From assembly GCF_010119235.1 (NCBI RefSeq), contig NZ_JAAATZ010000001.1, positions 3,192,501-3,256,500 on the forward strand: a DNA stretch of 64,000 nucleotides, read 5' to 3'. The stretch comes from Flavobacterium phycosphaerae. Its GTDB lineage: Bacteria > Bacteroidota > Bacteroidia > Flavobacteriales > Flavobacteriaceae. How positions within the stretch are numbered: the stretch's first letter is position 1; each line of letters starts with the position of its first letter. The notes under the pieces are model-generated. The model ran no database searches, was not told where the DNA came from, and saw only the letters and a program-made list of their open reading frames with translations. A program made the position numbers and the translations under genes. This document shows positions 37,129-45,464 of this stretch, piece by piece.

Positions 37129-37638
37129 CAGGTCGAAAATTTCATCAACAACCGTAGCCAGATTTTTATCGTCAATATCAACTTTGTGAGCGGCCTGAAT
37201 ATAGAAATAACTGCGGTCAAATAGATTTTTGGCTATAAACTCTTTCAGCTCGGCTTCGGTTTGGTTAGCTATTAAAGGTCTTTCGCTTTTAGCCTCTTTC
37301 AATCTGTCAAAAATAGTACCTATCGAAGCTTTTAAGTAAATTGATTCTATGCCTTCACCGTTTAAAAGTAAATGATTATTAGCATAACATGGTGTTCCGC
37401 CTCCGGTACTGATGATTATTTTTTTATCGTTTTGGACTAATTGTTTAAAAAGTTCATGTTCCATCTTTCTGAAATAGATTTCACCGTGCTTTTCAAAAAT
37501 TTCCCGAATGGATAATTTTACCTTCTCTTCGATTATTTTATCCAAATCAACCCAACCCCAATTTAATTTTTCAGCCAATAATTGGGCAATAGTGGTCTTA
37601 CCGACCCCCATATAACCTATCAAAATTATTTTCTGCAT
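37120..37638 (-). CDS. aroK: Shikimate kinase
   Basis: The 172-residue protein is of normal family length and phosphorylates shikimate in the aromatic amino acid pathway. Signatures are Walker A GYMGVGKTT (residues 8-16), the shikimate-binding Asp in WVDLDKIIEE, the Arg in REIFEKHGEIYFRKME, STGGGTPC and the lid Arg in ERPLI. It is a single gene that overlaps the convergent phosphoribosyltransferase gene at the stop codons. Confidence 0.96.
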   Translation of the reverse strand: MQKIILIGYMGVGKTTIAQLLAEKLNWGWVDLDKIIEEKVKLSIREIFEKHGEIYFRKMEHELFKQLVQNDKKIIISTGGGTPCYANNHLLLNGEGIESIYLKASIGTIFDRLKEAKSERPLIANQTEAELKEFIAKNLFDRSYFYIQAAHKVDIDDKNLATVVDEIFDLLH

Positions 37639-37709
37639 CGCAATAAAACCTTATAAATTAAGCCGTTAACAACCATTGTTAAAAAAAGGTAAATTTATAA
37701 TAAAATTGC

Positions 37710-37741
37710 TTTGAAATATAAATAATAAGGCCTTATATTTG
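37710..37741 (+). promoter_or_regulatory. Strong predicted promoter of the tRNA cluster
   Basis: TTTG at 37710-37713 and TATATTTG at 37734-37741, 20 bases apart, match the Bacteroidetes -33/-7 consensus on both elements. The first tRNA begins 25 bases downstream. This is the best promoter match in the window. Confidence 0.7.
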
Positions 37742-37765
37742 CACCCGCATTCAAGAAAAGAAAAA

Positions 37766-37838
37766 GACTCGATAGCTCAGTTGGTAGAGCACAACACTTT
37801 TAATGTTGGGGTCCTGGGTTCGAGCCCCAGTCGGGTCA
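37766..37838 (+). tRNA. tRNA-Lys (anticodon TTT), copy 1
   Basis: A complete 73-nt cloverleaf: acceptor GACTCGA pairs with TCGGGTC (one G-T pair), with the D-loop motif AGCTCAGTTGGTAGAGC, anticodon loop CTTTTAA and T-arm GGGTTCGAGCCCC. CCA is not encoded. An identical second copy starts exactly 100 bp downstream. Confidence 0.97.
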
Positions 37839-37865
37839 CAATTTTTCTTTTATTTTGATGCTAAA

Positions 37866-37938
37866 GACTCGATAGCTCAGTTGGTAGAGCACAACACTTT
37901 TAATGTTGGGGTCCTGGGTTCGAGCCCCAGTCGGGTCA
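37866..37938 (+). tRNA. tRNA-Lys (anticodon TTT), copy 2
   Basis: Identical to the first copy over all 73 bases, and 27 bp after it. It is probably transcribed from the same promoter and is followed by a strong terminator. Confidence 0.97.
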
Positions 37939-37942
37939 CAAA

Positions 37943-37977
37943 GTAAAGACGTTGCATTGCAACGTCTTTACTTTTTT
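37943..37977 (+). terminator. Rho-independent terminator after the tRNA-Lys pair
   Basis: A perfect 13-bp stem (gtaaagacgttgc / gcaacgtctttac) with a 3-base loop and six T's lies between tRNA-Lys copy 2 and tRNA-Leu. Confidence 0.9.
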
Positions 37978-37978
37978 A

Positions 37979-38062
37979 GGCCACGTGGAGAAATTGGTAG
38001 ACTTGCCATCTTGAGGGGGTGGTGTTCGAAAGGACGTGTGGGTTCGAATCCCATCGTGGTCA
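37979..38062 (+). tRNA. tRNA-Leu (anticodon GAG)
   Basis: An 84-nt type II tRNA with a long variable arm. Acceptor GGCCACG pairs with CGTGGTC, the anticodon stem is CCATC/GGTGG with loop TTGAGGG, and the T-arm is GGGTTCGAATCCC. CCA is not encoded. It starts two bases after the T run of the preceding terminator and has only a terminator after it. It marks the left edge of the accessory island. Confidence 0.95.
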
Positions 38063-38068
38063 CGGCTA

Positions 38069-38112
38069 TAATCCCGAAACACTTGATATACAAGGTTTCG
38101 GGATTTTTTTAT
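38069..38112 (+). terminator. Rho-independent terminator after tRNA-Leu
   Basis: An 11-bp stem aatcccgaaac / gtttcgggatt with a 14-base loop is followed by a T run. Confidence 0.85.
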
Positions 38113-38150
38113 ACCTTAGTGTGACTTTTTTGTGACATAAATTTATTCTT

Positions 38151-39023
38151 ATGCCAATATATACAAATGGCTCAACATTTCCAATACATAAATTCAACTT
38201 ATTAAATAACAATAGGTTATTTAGTATTGAAGATATAAATAATTTAATTTATTATCCAAATCATTTTGACTCCTATGGAGATTTTGTAGACGTAATAAAC
38301 AATATCGAAATTAGAAATCAACATTTATTGGAAACGATACTGCCCTATTCCTTCAGAAGAGTATTTGAAAACGATAAAAAAGTAATTTCCAGAAAAGACA
38401 TTACTTCTCAATCAATAATGGATATAAATCAATTTGTAGTAATCACAAATTTAAAGTTAAATCTAAATGACATAGAAAATGAATTGGAATATCTTTCTGA
38501 TATTGGAATATCTATCAATCGCAAAAGATTTTTAAACGATATCATAACATTCACTTATAAATATTTATTCATAAAGTTATCGAAAGTAATCTATTGTCAT
38601 TCAATTGGTAAATTCAATGAAGTTATGGATTTTAAAAGCCATTATGATCAGTATTGTAAATATCAATCCGATCTAGAAACTTCAAATTACACAAAGATTA
38701 ATTATTATTCAAAAGTCAATTATGTGAATGCCTATTATGAATCGTTTCAGACTAATGATATCAATCTAATTCAAGATATTCTTTCTGAAATTTTACAATA
38801 CGATGACGAAAAGAAAATAGTTAAAATACTAAATGACATTATTGAAAATAATATCCCTTTAGATCCTTCATTAAGCTCAAAGAAAAAAAATAAGTTCCTA
38901 TTACCCTTTTTTAAATTAATTACTTGTAATTTTTTTTACCGGGAATTATTGGGTTATGAATTATCTGATTCAGAATTAATCAATCGCTTCAAAAAATTTC
39001 GATTGAAAATGGTGAATATATAA
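38151..39023 (+). CDS. Unknown protein, first gene of the accessory island
   Basis: This 290-residue protein is rich in Asn, Ile, Tyr and Lys, mostly helical, with no signal peptide, membrane segment or recognised motif. Its codon use is more AT-rich than the housekeeping genes to the left, which fits horizontal acquisition. It stands alone between the tRNA-Leu terminator and its own strong terminator. Function unknown. Confidence 0.65.
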   Translation: MPIYTNGSTFPIHKFNLLNNNRLFSIEDINNLIYYPNHFDSYGDFVDVINNIEIRNQHLLETILPYSFRRVFENDKKVISRKDITSQSIMDINQFVVITNLKLNLNDIENELEYLSDIGISINRKRFLNDIITFTYKYLFIKLSKVIYCHSIGKFNEVMDFKSHYDQYCKYQSDLETSNYTKINYYSKVNYVNAYYESFQTNDINLIQDILSEILQYDDEKKIVKILNDIIENNIPLDPSLSSKKKNKFLLPFFKLITCNFFYRELLGYELSDSELINRFKKFRLKMVNI

Positions 39024-39039
39024 ATGAAAAAATATTTAA

Positions 39040-39088
39040 TTAAAGCGTCCTATTTAAAACTATAAGTTTGAAAATAGGACGCTTTATA
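39040..39088 (+). terminator. Rho-independent terminator
   Basis: A 14-bp stem (aaagcgtcctattt / aaataggacgcttt) with a 16-base loop lies just after the 38151-39023 gene. Confidence 0.85.
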
Positions 39089-39135
39089 TTTCTGTTTATT
39101 CATAACCTTGTACCGTTGTATTAAAATAAATACCA

Positions 39136-39342
39136 ATGGAAAATACTAGTAATTCTGAAAAATTCTTTAATCGCTTTGAAGCTGCAGGATATCTAAAAGT
39201 ATCAACAAAGACCATTGACAGATTAATCCGGGACAATCGAATAAAAGCTTTTAAACTCGGAAAGCGTGTCCTTATATACTCCGATTCATTAACTGAGGAA
39301 AACATCAATGCGGTTAAGCCAAATTTTCAAAATACCCTATAA
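39136..39342 (+). CDS. Excisionase-type helix-turn-helix DNA-binding protein
   Basis: A 68-residue protein with the MerR/excisionase-like HTH pattern FFNRFEAAGYLKVSTKTIDRLIRDNRIKAFKLGKRVLI. Such proteins often regulate or direct excision of integrated elements in Bacteroidetes. No integrase is adjacent; the only tyrosine recombinase in the window is 22 kb away. It starts a cluster with the next two small genes. Confidence 0.82.
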   Translation: MENTSNSEKFFNRFEAAGYLKVSTKTIDRLIRDNRIKAFKLGKRVLIYSDSLTEENINAVKPNFQNTL

Positions 39343-39365
39343 ATTTTATTGAAATTAAGTTTAAA

Positions 39366-39737
39366 ATGAACGATAATAAAAAACCCATAAAGTGTTTATA
39401 TTCAGGCGAAGAGTTTATTCCTAAAAAAATCTCTCAACGCTTTGCTAGTCCTCAAAACAGAATCAAATACAATAATGATAAGGCCAGTAAATTGAAACTT
39501 GAAAGAGCATTTATAGACCGACCACTCCATAAAAATAGAAATATACTTAAGGAACTTCTTGGAAATAAAACAGAAACTATTGTTCACGAGGAGTTTTTAA
39601 AAGGCAGAGGATATAATTTCAATTTAACGACCCACTTTGAGAAATGGGAAGGTAAACCCAGCCCATGTGTATATGAGTTTATAATCATAAAATTACCGAA
39701 TCAACAAATAAAAATTTTGAAAAATGATAGATATTAG
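39366..39737 (+). CDS. Degenerate zinc-ribbon-like small protein
   Basis: A 123-residue protein. Its start (IKCLYSGEEFIPKKISQRFASPQNRIKYNN) follows the spacing of mobile-element zinc-ribbon proteins (CxxCGxxFxPxxxxxxFCSxxCRxxY), but three of the four cysteines are Ser, Ala and Asn or Gln. It probably no longer binds zinc. The C-terminal half is unknown. It overlaps the next small gene by 14 bases. Confidence 0.62.
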   Translation: MNDNKKPIKCLYSGEEFIPKKISQRFASPQNRIKYNNDKASKLKLERAFIDRPLHKNRNILKELLGNKTETIVHEEFLKGRGYNFNLTTHFEKWEGKPSPCVYEFIIIKLPNQQIKILKNDRY

Positions 39738-39897
39738 AAATATTGAAATTGTGACACCGGATATTCAACGACAGTCCTTGATTGAAAGCAACAACAGATT
39801 AAAAACAGTTACTATTTTGTTATTCACAGCCTTAGTTCTATCAGCTGCTGTTTGCACCTACAATTACTTACACCAAGTGCAAAAAGATGAAAAATAA
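39724..39897 (+). CDS. Small single-pass membrane protein
   Basis: A 57-residue frame with a good ATG that overlaps the upstream gene by 14 bases. It has a polar N-terminus and one hydrophobic helix at about residues 28-46 (VTILLFTALVLSAAVCTY), then a short polar tail ending KDEK. Tight overlap suggests translational coupling with the zinc-ribbon-like gene. Function unknown. Confidence 0.6.
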   Translation: MIDIRNIEIVTPDIQRQSLIESNNRLKTVTILLFTALVLSAAVCTYNYLHQVQKDEK

Positions 39898-40146
39898 GAT
39901 TTTCATTTTGATTATCTATCCAAATTAATACGGATTAATGTGTATCAATATGGATGGAATTTATTTTTATTTAGTTTATATGCGCTTTACATTTAATTGC
40001 AATGCAGTTTTATTTTTAATGAATCTATTGATAGTATCGTTTTTACATTGAAAATGTAATATATTTGAATTGAAATTTAAAAAAAACAATATAGAATAAA
40101 GAATATATAACATTGTAAATATCAATAGCGTAAGCTAATAGTCTTT
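39898..40146. other. AT-rich stretch before the structured leader
   Basis: No gene seen. A TATATTTG at 40060-40067 matches the TAnnTTTG -7 consensus and is a candidate promoter for the structured region and the 40336 gene. Confidence 0.45.
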
Positions 40147-40328
40147 CTCCGCGAAACCGGCAAACTTCAGAAGAAATATAGATTATTAAGCAGTCGCTCT
40201 CGCAAGGCGTGGGCTTCTCTTATCTATATTTCGGGTGCTTGCCGGTACCAGCGGAGTTGGGTAATGAGTTTGTCCCACGCTGTTGGTTTTATCTAATCTC
40301 TAAAACTCTTGGGACAGGGTAAACCAAC
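40147..40328 (+). ncRNA. Structured RNA candidate: long hairpin plus H-type pseudoknot, leader of the 40336 gene
   Basis: Three nested helices close one long arm: ctccgc 40147-40152 with gcggag 40251-40256, accggcaa 40156-40163 with ttgccggt 40239-40246, and aaatatagat 40174-40183 with atctatattt 40222-40231. Directly after it, tgtccca 40271-40277 pairs with tgggaca 40310-40316, while gttggttt 40282-40289 pairs with aaaccaac 40321-40328. The last two helices interleave as in an H-type pseudoknot. The region is much richer in GC than its surroundings. The pseudoknot ends 7 bases before the ATG at 40336. The RNA family is not recognised; it could be a cis-regulatory leader, a separate ncRNA or a DNA recombination site. 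Confidence 0.5.
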
Positions 40329-40335
40329 CGACAAT

Positions 40336-40866
40336 ATGAAAACTATTAAATTAGCATTATTTATTTTAGCTTTTATTCAAAATACAGTAGCTCAATCAAA
40401 AAGAGATTTACTGGATGAGATTGAACGATATCAAAAGTCATTAGTTGAAAATAAACCCTACAACGCCGAAAGACCGCAGGTCTATGAAGCCATGAACGTT
40501 TCGGGCGCACAAGAATACCAAAAAGTTTTACGTGAAAGTGAAAGCAGAGGATTTTGCGAATGGTATTCTGAAAGCGATACTTATAAAGAAACTTTGACAT
40601 ATGAAATCGTTAATGATAAACGACCATTTCGTGTAAACTTTACAATAAAAAAAGAGCATCGGGTGAAGAATCTAGATGGAACCTACTCACCTTGGCAAAC
40701 AAGCTATGACATGTCAAAAAAATATACCTTTAAATTGCAATATGAAATTTATGTTGCCTTATTTGGACAAATAAAACTTCCTGATGATTTACAGGCAAAA
40801 ATTGACAAATTCAATGAGTTGCAGACCAAAGACAGAAAAAGAATTCTTCAAGGAAGAGATTATTAA
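40336..40866 (+). CDS. Secreted or periplasmic protein of unknown function
   Basis: This 176-residue protein has a signal peptide (MKTIKLALFILAFIQNTVAQ). The mature part is charged and mixed alpha/beta, with WYSESDTYKE and SPWQTSYDMSKKY stretches, and has no motif I know. I chose the ATG at 40336 because the in-frame TTG at 40309 lies within the predicted pseudoknot. The next gene follows after 20 bp. Confidence 0.68.
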   Translation: MKTIKLALFILAFIQNTVAQSKRDLLDEIERYQKSLVENKPYNAERPQVYEAMNVSGAQEYQKVLRESESRGFCEWYSESDTYKETLTYEIVNDKRPFRVNFTIKKEHRVKNLDGTYSPWQTSYDMSKKYTFKLQYEIYVALFGQIKLPDDLQAKIDKFNELQTKDRKRILQGRDY

Positions 40867-40886
40867 ACCTTTTAACAATTCTATAT

Positions 40887-41228
40887 ATGGAAACTTTCAC
40901 AGCGTATACACCTGAAGGTGTCAATCAATTTACTTTTGATTCATTGATAAAAGATAATACTTATCAATTTTTACATTTTGTTCCAATTAAAGGAAGCCCT
41001 AAAAAAGTTAGAATGGTTGTTTCATTATTTAATAAAGACAATGTTCTAATTGAAGAGCGAGATTTCCAATTAGAGATTGATAACTCGGGAAGAAAATACA
41101 ATGAACATTTTATTGGGTTGTTGCAAAATGGGATGACACAAAAAATGATATTTACTGGATTAGATTTTGAAGATAATCACCTTTTAGATAGCATTTGTAT
41201 TGGTGTTGTAATTGAAGAAGTCAGTTAA
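40887..41228 (+). CDS. Small protein of unknown function
   Basis: A 113-residue acidic, mostly beta-strand protein without signal peptide or membrane segment. The 20-bp gap suggests co-transcription with the secreted protein upstream. I recognise no family. Confidence 0.6.
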   Translation: METFTAYTPEGVNQFTFDSLIKDNTYQFLHFVPIKGSPKKVRMVVSLFNKDNVLIEERDFQLEIDNSGRKYNEHFIGLLQNGMTQKMIFTGLDFEDNHLLDSICIGVVIEEVS

Positions 41229-41420
41229 TAAATTATGGGCATATTTTTAGTAGAAATTTATGTATCATCTCAAACACAATATTAAAGTGCATAACAAATC
41301 TAAATTTTGAGCAACGTTAAGAAAGAATACTTATGTAGTTATTTCAAATAAATGAAAGAAAATGTATATTAAATTGATTTTTTTACTAAACTTGAAATAG
41401 AATGATCAACTAATATAATT

Positions 41421-42197
41421 ATGGGGATTTTTAACGATTATGTCAGTGCTATTGATGAATGTGCAATTCCTGAAATGCCTGTTAACCATATAGCTAATAT
41501 AAAAAACATAGAAGGATTCCTTGCTAAAAATGGAATTTCCAATGATTACCTAATTGAAAAATGTGAAGTTTTTGGTGAACATTACTTATATATTTTCTAT
41601 GGTAGGGCTGCCTTTAAGCTGAATAAACATGATGCATTTCCAATGTGTTTCGTTTTTAAAAAACCTACTATACAACCAGTCAAGTCATTCCCATTTGATT
41701 CTGGTGCTTTTCACCATGACCGTATGGAAAAGTATTTTTTTAATACTAAATTAACGCTGGACGATTTTGATTTTAGTGGGAATAATGATTACATTTATAG
41801 GGTCATTAATCATTTTTTTGAGAACAATGCGGCTTACTATGATGAAAAGAACAAATCTGCTGTGCCTGATGATGGTATTCCGGCAATCAAGGGCTATTTA
41901 GAGATGATTGCAGATGACCGTAATGACAAGTTAGATGGCCGAAAAAGTGCAATTGAGTTAATTTATGATTTTCCCTTTCATTTTAGTAATGGATTGGAAT
42001 TAGTGATTCTGCCCGAGTTTGATTTAAAATTTTCTACTGGTAATATTACCTTCAATCAATTAAAAACCATTTTACAAACACGCTATGGGTGTGACGTAAA
42101 AAGTTACTCTAACAGAATGACAGACCCTGTAGAATCAAGTTATAAAGAAATTAAAAAAATTGTTAAAAGTCATATTAAAAATAACGGCGGATTATGA
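41421..42197 (+). CDS. Unknown protein A of a coupled two-gene cassette
   Basis: This 258-residue soluble protein has recognisable conserved-looking stretches (FPMCFVFKK, SFPFDSGAFHHDRMEKYFF, SAIELIYDFPFHFSNGLE) but no family I can name. The SFPFDSGAF and ELI..FPF segments could be active-site or partner surfaces; that is a guess. Its stop overlaps the start of protein B by four bases (ATGA), which implies a fixed stoichiometry. The pair lies between the structured leader cluster and a Gabija-like defence pair, so a defence or toxin-antitoxin role is possible. Confidence 0.68.
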   Translation: MGIFNDYVSAIDECAIPEMPVNHIANIKNIEGFLAKNGISNDYLIEKCEVFGEHYLYIFYGRAAFKLNKHDAFPMCFVFKKPTIQPVKSFPFDSGAFHHDRMEKYFFNTKLTLDDFDFSGNNDYIYRVINHFFENNAAYYDEKNKSAVPDDGIPAIKGYLEMIADDRNDKLDGRKSAIELIYDFPFHFSNGLELVILPEFDLKFSTGNITFNQLKTILQTRYGCDVKSYSNRMTDPVESSYKEIKKIVKSHIKNNGGL

Positions 42198-43024
42198 CAA
42201 AGATGAAGTTTTACGGTTATTTAGATAATGAAGTCATTGCGAGTGGTTTTTTAATTCCGGTTTATATTGAAGCCGAGAAATTCTTCTTCCATGAGCTATC
42301 AAAAGATAACAAGCAAATAATGGGCTTCCGTGAGTTTGACTCAAAATCTTATAATCGGGATTCAATTGTTAAATTAAACAAGCCATTACCCGCAAATATT
42401 GACGACGAAAGCTATATTGTGGTTAAATTCAATGATACAGTTCAATACGGTACTTTTTCAGAAATATTGGATTTAGTTTCTAGGAAGATTTTTGATGGCG
42501 AGATTAAAAGCAAAATTCTTAGTGATAATGCAGAGAAGATTTTTGGAAAAATATTTTTTAAACGAGAGCTACTTGAGGAAGCACTTAAGTTTTTTTCAGC
42601 ATTAAATATTAGAAAAAGAGCATTAAACGATTACCTATCAAAATACAGCGGCTCGCAGCTATTTAGAGTAGCCTCTGGAAACGATTCGAGGTTCGAAAAT
42701 TATTTTGAAAAGCATGTTATCCAAGCTAACAAAAGGGTATTGAGGGTACCTGCTAGTGTAGAAGTACTAATGGAAAACGATCATGATGTAATTTTTGCTA
42801 ATCACGATCTTGGAATACGCTATAATCCGGATTTAGCAGGTATCGGTATCAAAGCAATGACTTGGAATCGTAATCACGAAGGAATTCATCAAAATATTTG
42901 GAGAATCAAAAAGGAAGGTGAAAGGGCATATACTAATCTTTGTATTTATGGCACAGAAAATATAGGCATAGAAGTAGCGCGGTTGTCCAACAAAATCTAT
43001 GAAACGTTTGCTGAAGCAAAATAA
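42194..43024 (+). CDS. Unknown protein B of a coupled two-gene cassette
   Basis: This 276-residue soluble protein starts four bases inside protein A. The N-terminal half is mixed alpha/beta and the C-terminal half has SGSQLFRVASGNDSRFENYF, FANHDLGIRYNPDLAG and a final helical segment. No catalytic motif is recognised. A terminator follows directly, so A and B are a complete two-gene unit. Confidence 0.68.
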   Translation: MTKMKFYGYLDNEVIASGFLIPVYIEAEKFFFHELSKDNKQIMGFREFDSKSYNRDSIVKLNKPLPANIDDESYIVVKFNDTVQYGTFSEILDLVSRKIFDGEIKSKILSDNAEKIFGKIFFKRELLEEALKFFSALNIRKRALNDYLSKYSGSQLFRVASGNDSRFENYFEKHVIQANKRVLRVPASVEVLMENDHDVIFANHDLGIRYNPDLAGIGIKAMTWNRNHEGIHQNIWRIKKEGERAYTNLCIYGTENIGIEVARLSNKIYETFAEAK

Positions 43025-43040
43025 GCATTAAATAAATTAC

Positions 43041-43070
43041 AAAGACTGATCTTGGCAGTCTTTTTTTATT
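43041..43070 (+). terminator. Rho-independent terminator of the two-gene cassette
   Basis: An 8-bp stem aaagactg / cagtcttt with a 7-base loop is followed by eight T's in all, 17 bases past the stop of protein B. Confidence 0.82.
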
Positions 43071-43193
43071 AGGTGTTATTTGCCCCATTTAGTGTATTCT
43101 CGTGTTTTTGATTATATTTGTTTCTATCTACTTTCCTTACTAATTTTGCATCAAAAAGTTTGTAAAATTTAGTCGACTAATTAAATTTATTCT

Positions 43194-43201
43194 TACTTTT
43201 G
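43194..43201 (+). promoter_or_regulatory. Possible -7 element (TACTTTTG) for the Gabija-like pair
   Basis: A TAnnTTTG match 105 bases upstream of the ATG at 43307. The distance is longer than for other genes of the window, so the call is tentative. No other feature is seen in the 43071-43306 gap. Confidence 0.35.
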
Positions 43202-43306
43202 ACCTGCCCCACCCCTACAAATACCACAAAAGTTTATTTGCAATTATCTATCAAAATATTCATTTGATTATTTTGATTGGCTTCATTATTTAACTCATGA
43301 AAAATT

Positions 43307-45464
43307 ATGAAAATCAAAAAACTTTACATCAATAATTTTAGAATTCTAGAAAACTTCGTTATCGATTTAGAAGACGAAATATCTCTGATTATCGGGAAAA
43401 ATAATTCCGGGAAAACTTCTATTCTTACAATTTTAGATAAATTTTTAAATCAGCCTGAAAGTAGTAGATTTAGTATCGAAGATTTTAATTTAAATTTTGT
43501 GACATCGATAACTAATTTAATTGAAGATTCATTAGAATTAAAAGAAGAAGATTTTGTTAAAAATTTTTATGGAATTAAGTTAAGGATCCTTTTTGAGTAT
43601 TTTGACCATGATAATTTTAGCAAAGTTCAGAAATTGATGTTAGACCTAGATCCTGAAAATAATTTTATAGTTTTGGGGTTTGACTACTATTTAAATTATG
43701 AAAACTACCTAAAAATAAGAGACGATTATAAAGCTTTTAAAAATAGGGAGACAGGGAAAAAAAATCAAGCAGCATCTTCAAGTCCTCCCAAAAAATATAT
43801 TGAAAAGACATTTAAAAATTTTATTAAATTAAATTTTCAAGATTATTTTACGAACAAAAAAAATCTATTTTCTACGATAAAAGTACTAATGAAATAATTG
43901 AAGATAATTTTATTTCAATAGAGGATATAAAACTTTCCGATATTATAAATTTCAAACACATTTCGGCACGAAGAGATGTAACGAATAAAGAAACTGACAA
44001 AACACTTTCACTGCAAACGTCGAAAATTTACGAAAAGAAAGAAACAGAAGAAAGTGAAAGAGAAAAAATTGAGGAGTTTCAAGACACTATTATAAATACA
44101 GACGATGAATTGTCAAAAATTTATGAATCCTTCTTTGAAGATATTATTTCTAAAATTAAAACACTCGGAGGTATAAAAGAAAATGATTCTGTTTTATCCG
44201 TATTATCTACTTTACAATCTAAAGAACTTTTAAAAGGAAACACGACAGTATTTTATAAACATGATATTCATGATTTGCCGGAACAATTTAACGGTCTAGG
44301 TTATTTGAATTTAATAAGTATGATTTTTGAAATTGAAATAAAAAAATATGAATTTCAAAAATCTTTATTAGAAGTCCCATCTGAAATAAATCTTCTGTTT
44401 ATTGAGGAGCCTGAGGCACATACGCATCCACAAATGCAGTACGTTTTTATAAAAAACATAAAAACTATCGTTGGTAACGCAATCGAAAAGCAAATAAAAA
44501 ACACGGCAGGAACAAATAACGTGTTATCAAAAAGTTTACAATGTTTAATTAGTACACACTCTTCTCATATCGTAGCAGATAGTAATTTCGATGAAATTAA
44601 ATATTTAAGAAAGATTGGATCAAAAATTGAATCCAGAAATCTTAAAGAACTCAAGTTTCTTTACAATAAAAAAATAGGCACTATGATTTTTTAAAACAAT
44701 ATTTAACTATCAGTAGAGCTGAAATATTTTTTGCGGACAAAGCTATATTAATTGAAGGAGATACTGAACGGATATTACTACCTACAATGATGAAGAAATT
44801 AGACATTCAAAATTCTGCATCAGATTTAATAGACAAAAAGATTCCTCTCTTATCACAAAACATATCAATAATAGAGGTTGGTGCTTTCTCTCAAATTTTT
44901 GAATTATTTATTGATTTCATTGGAATAAAATCGCTAATCATCACTGATTTAGACGCGGTGCAAATGAAAACTGTACAAAATAAAAATGGTAAGGACAGAT
45001 TAGTTGCCGAAGCTTGTAGGGTTTCAATCGGGACCGATTTTTCAAATACTTCATTAAAATACTTCTTAAAAGGAAAGACGTTAGAAGATTTGAAAACATT
45101 ACCCTTAGAAGAAAAATGTTTAATAAAAGATAGTTCAGGATGGGTTCCAAATATAAATGGCATATTATGTATAGTATACCAAACAGAATGTAATAGCTAC
45201 TTTCCAAGGAGTTTCGAAGATTCCTTCTTTGCTATCACAAAAAATCTAGATTTAGTAAAGAAAAAACTAGCCAGATTTAGAGGAATTAAAAATCCAAGAT
45301 ATTTTGGCGATTCAAGTAAAGATGTATATGATTTAGCTAATGAGTGTATAGATAAAAAAACACACTTTGCGCTTGACATCATATATAATAGTAATGATGA
45401 TTATTCAAACTGGGATATTCCCCAATATATAGAAGAAGGTATATTATGGCTGAAGGAAAATTAA
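43307..45464 (+). pseudogene. GajA-like OLD-family ATPase/TOPRIM nuclease, two frameshifts
   Basis: Three consecutive open frames (43307-43897, 44110-44694, 44787-45464) join into one 719-residue protein if one A is restored in the A8 run at 43856-43863 and one in the A7 run at 44668-44674. The region between the frames then reads on with good coding character. Features in order: Walker A IIGKNNSGKT (residues 28-37), Walker B LLFIEEPEAHTHP, the ISTHSSHI H-loop, then a TOPRIM domain with Glu in LIEGDTER and the acidic ITDLDAV motif. An OLD nuclease followed by a UvrD-like helicase is the layout of Gabija anti-phage systems. As written it is broken; sequencing error is possible. Confidence 0.8.

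Noticed and set aside
37903..38124. Open frame over the second tRNA-Lys and tRNA-Leu
   Set aside because: It covers two tRNA genes and terminators; no protein is likely.
40147..40263. Integron attC site
   Set aside because: A GTTGGGT follows the hairpin, but the matching RYYYAAC box at the other end is absent and there is no integron integrase.
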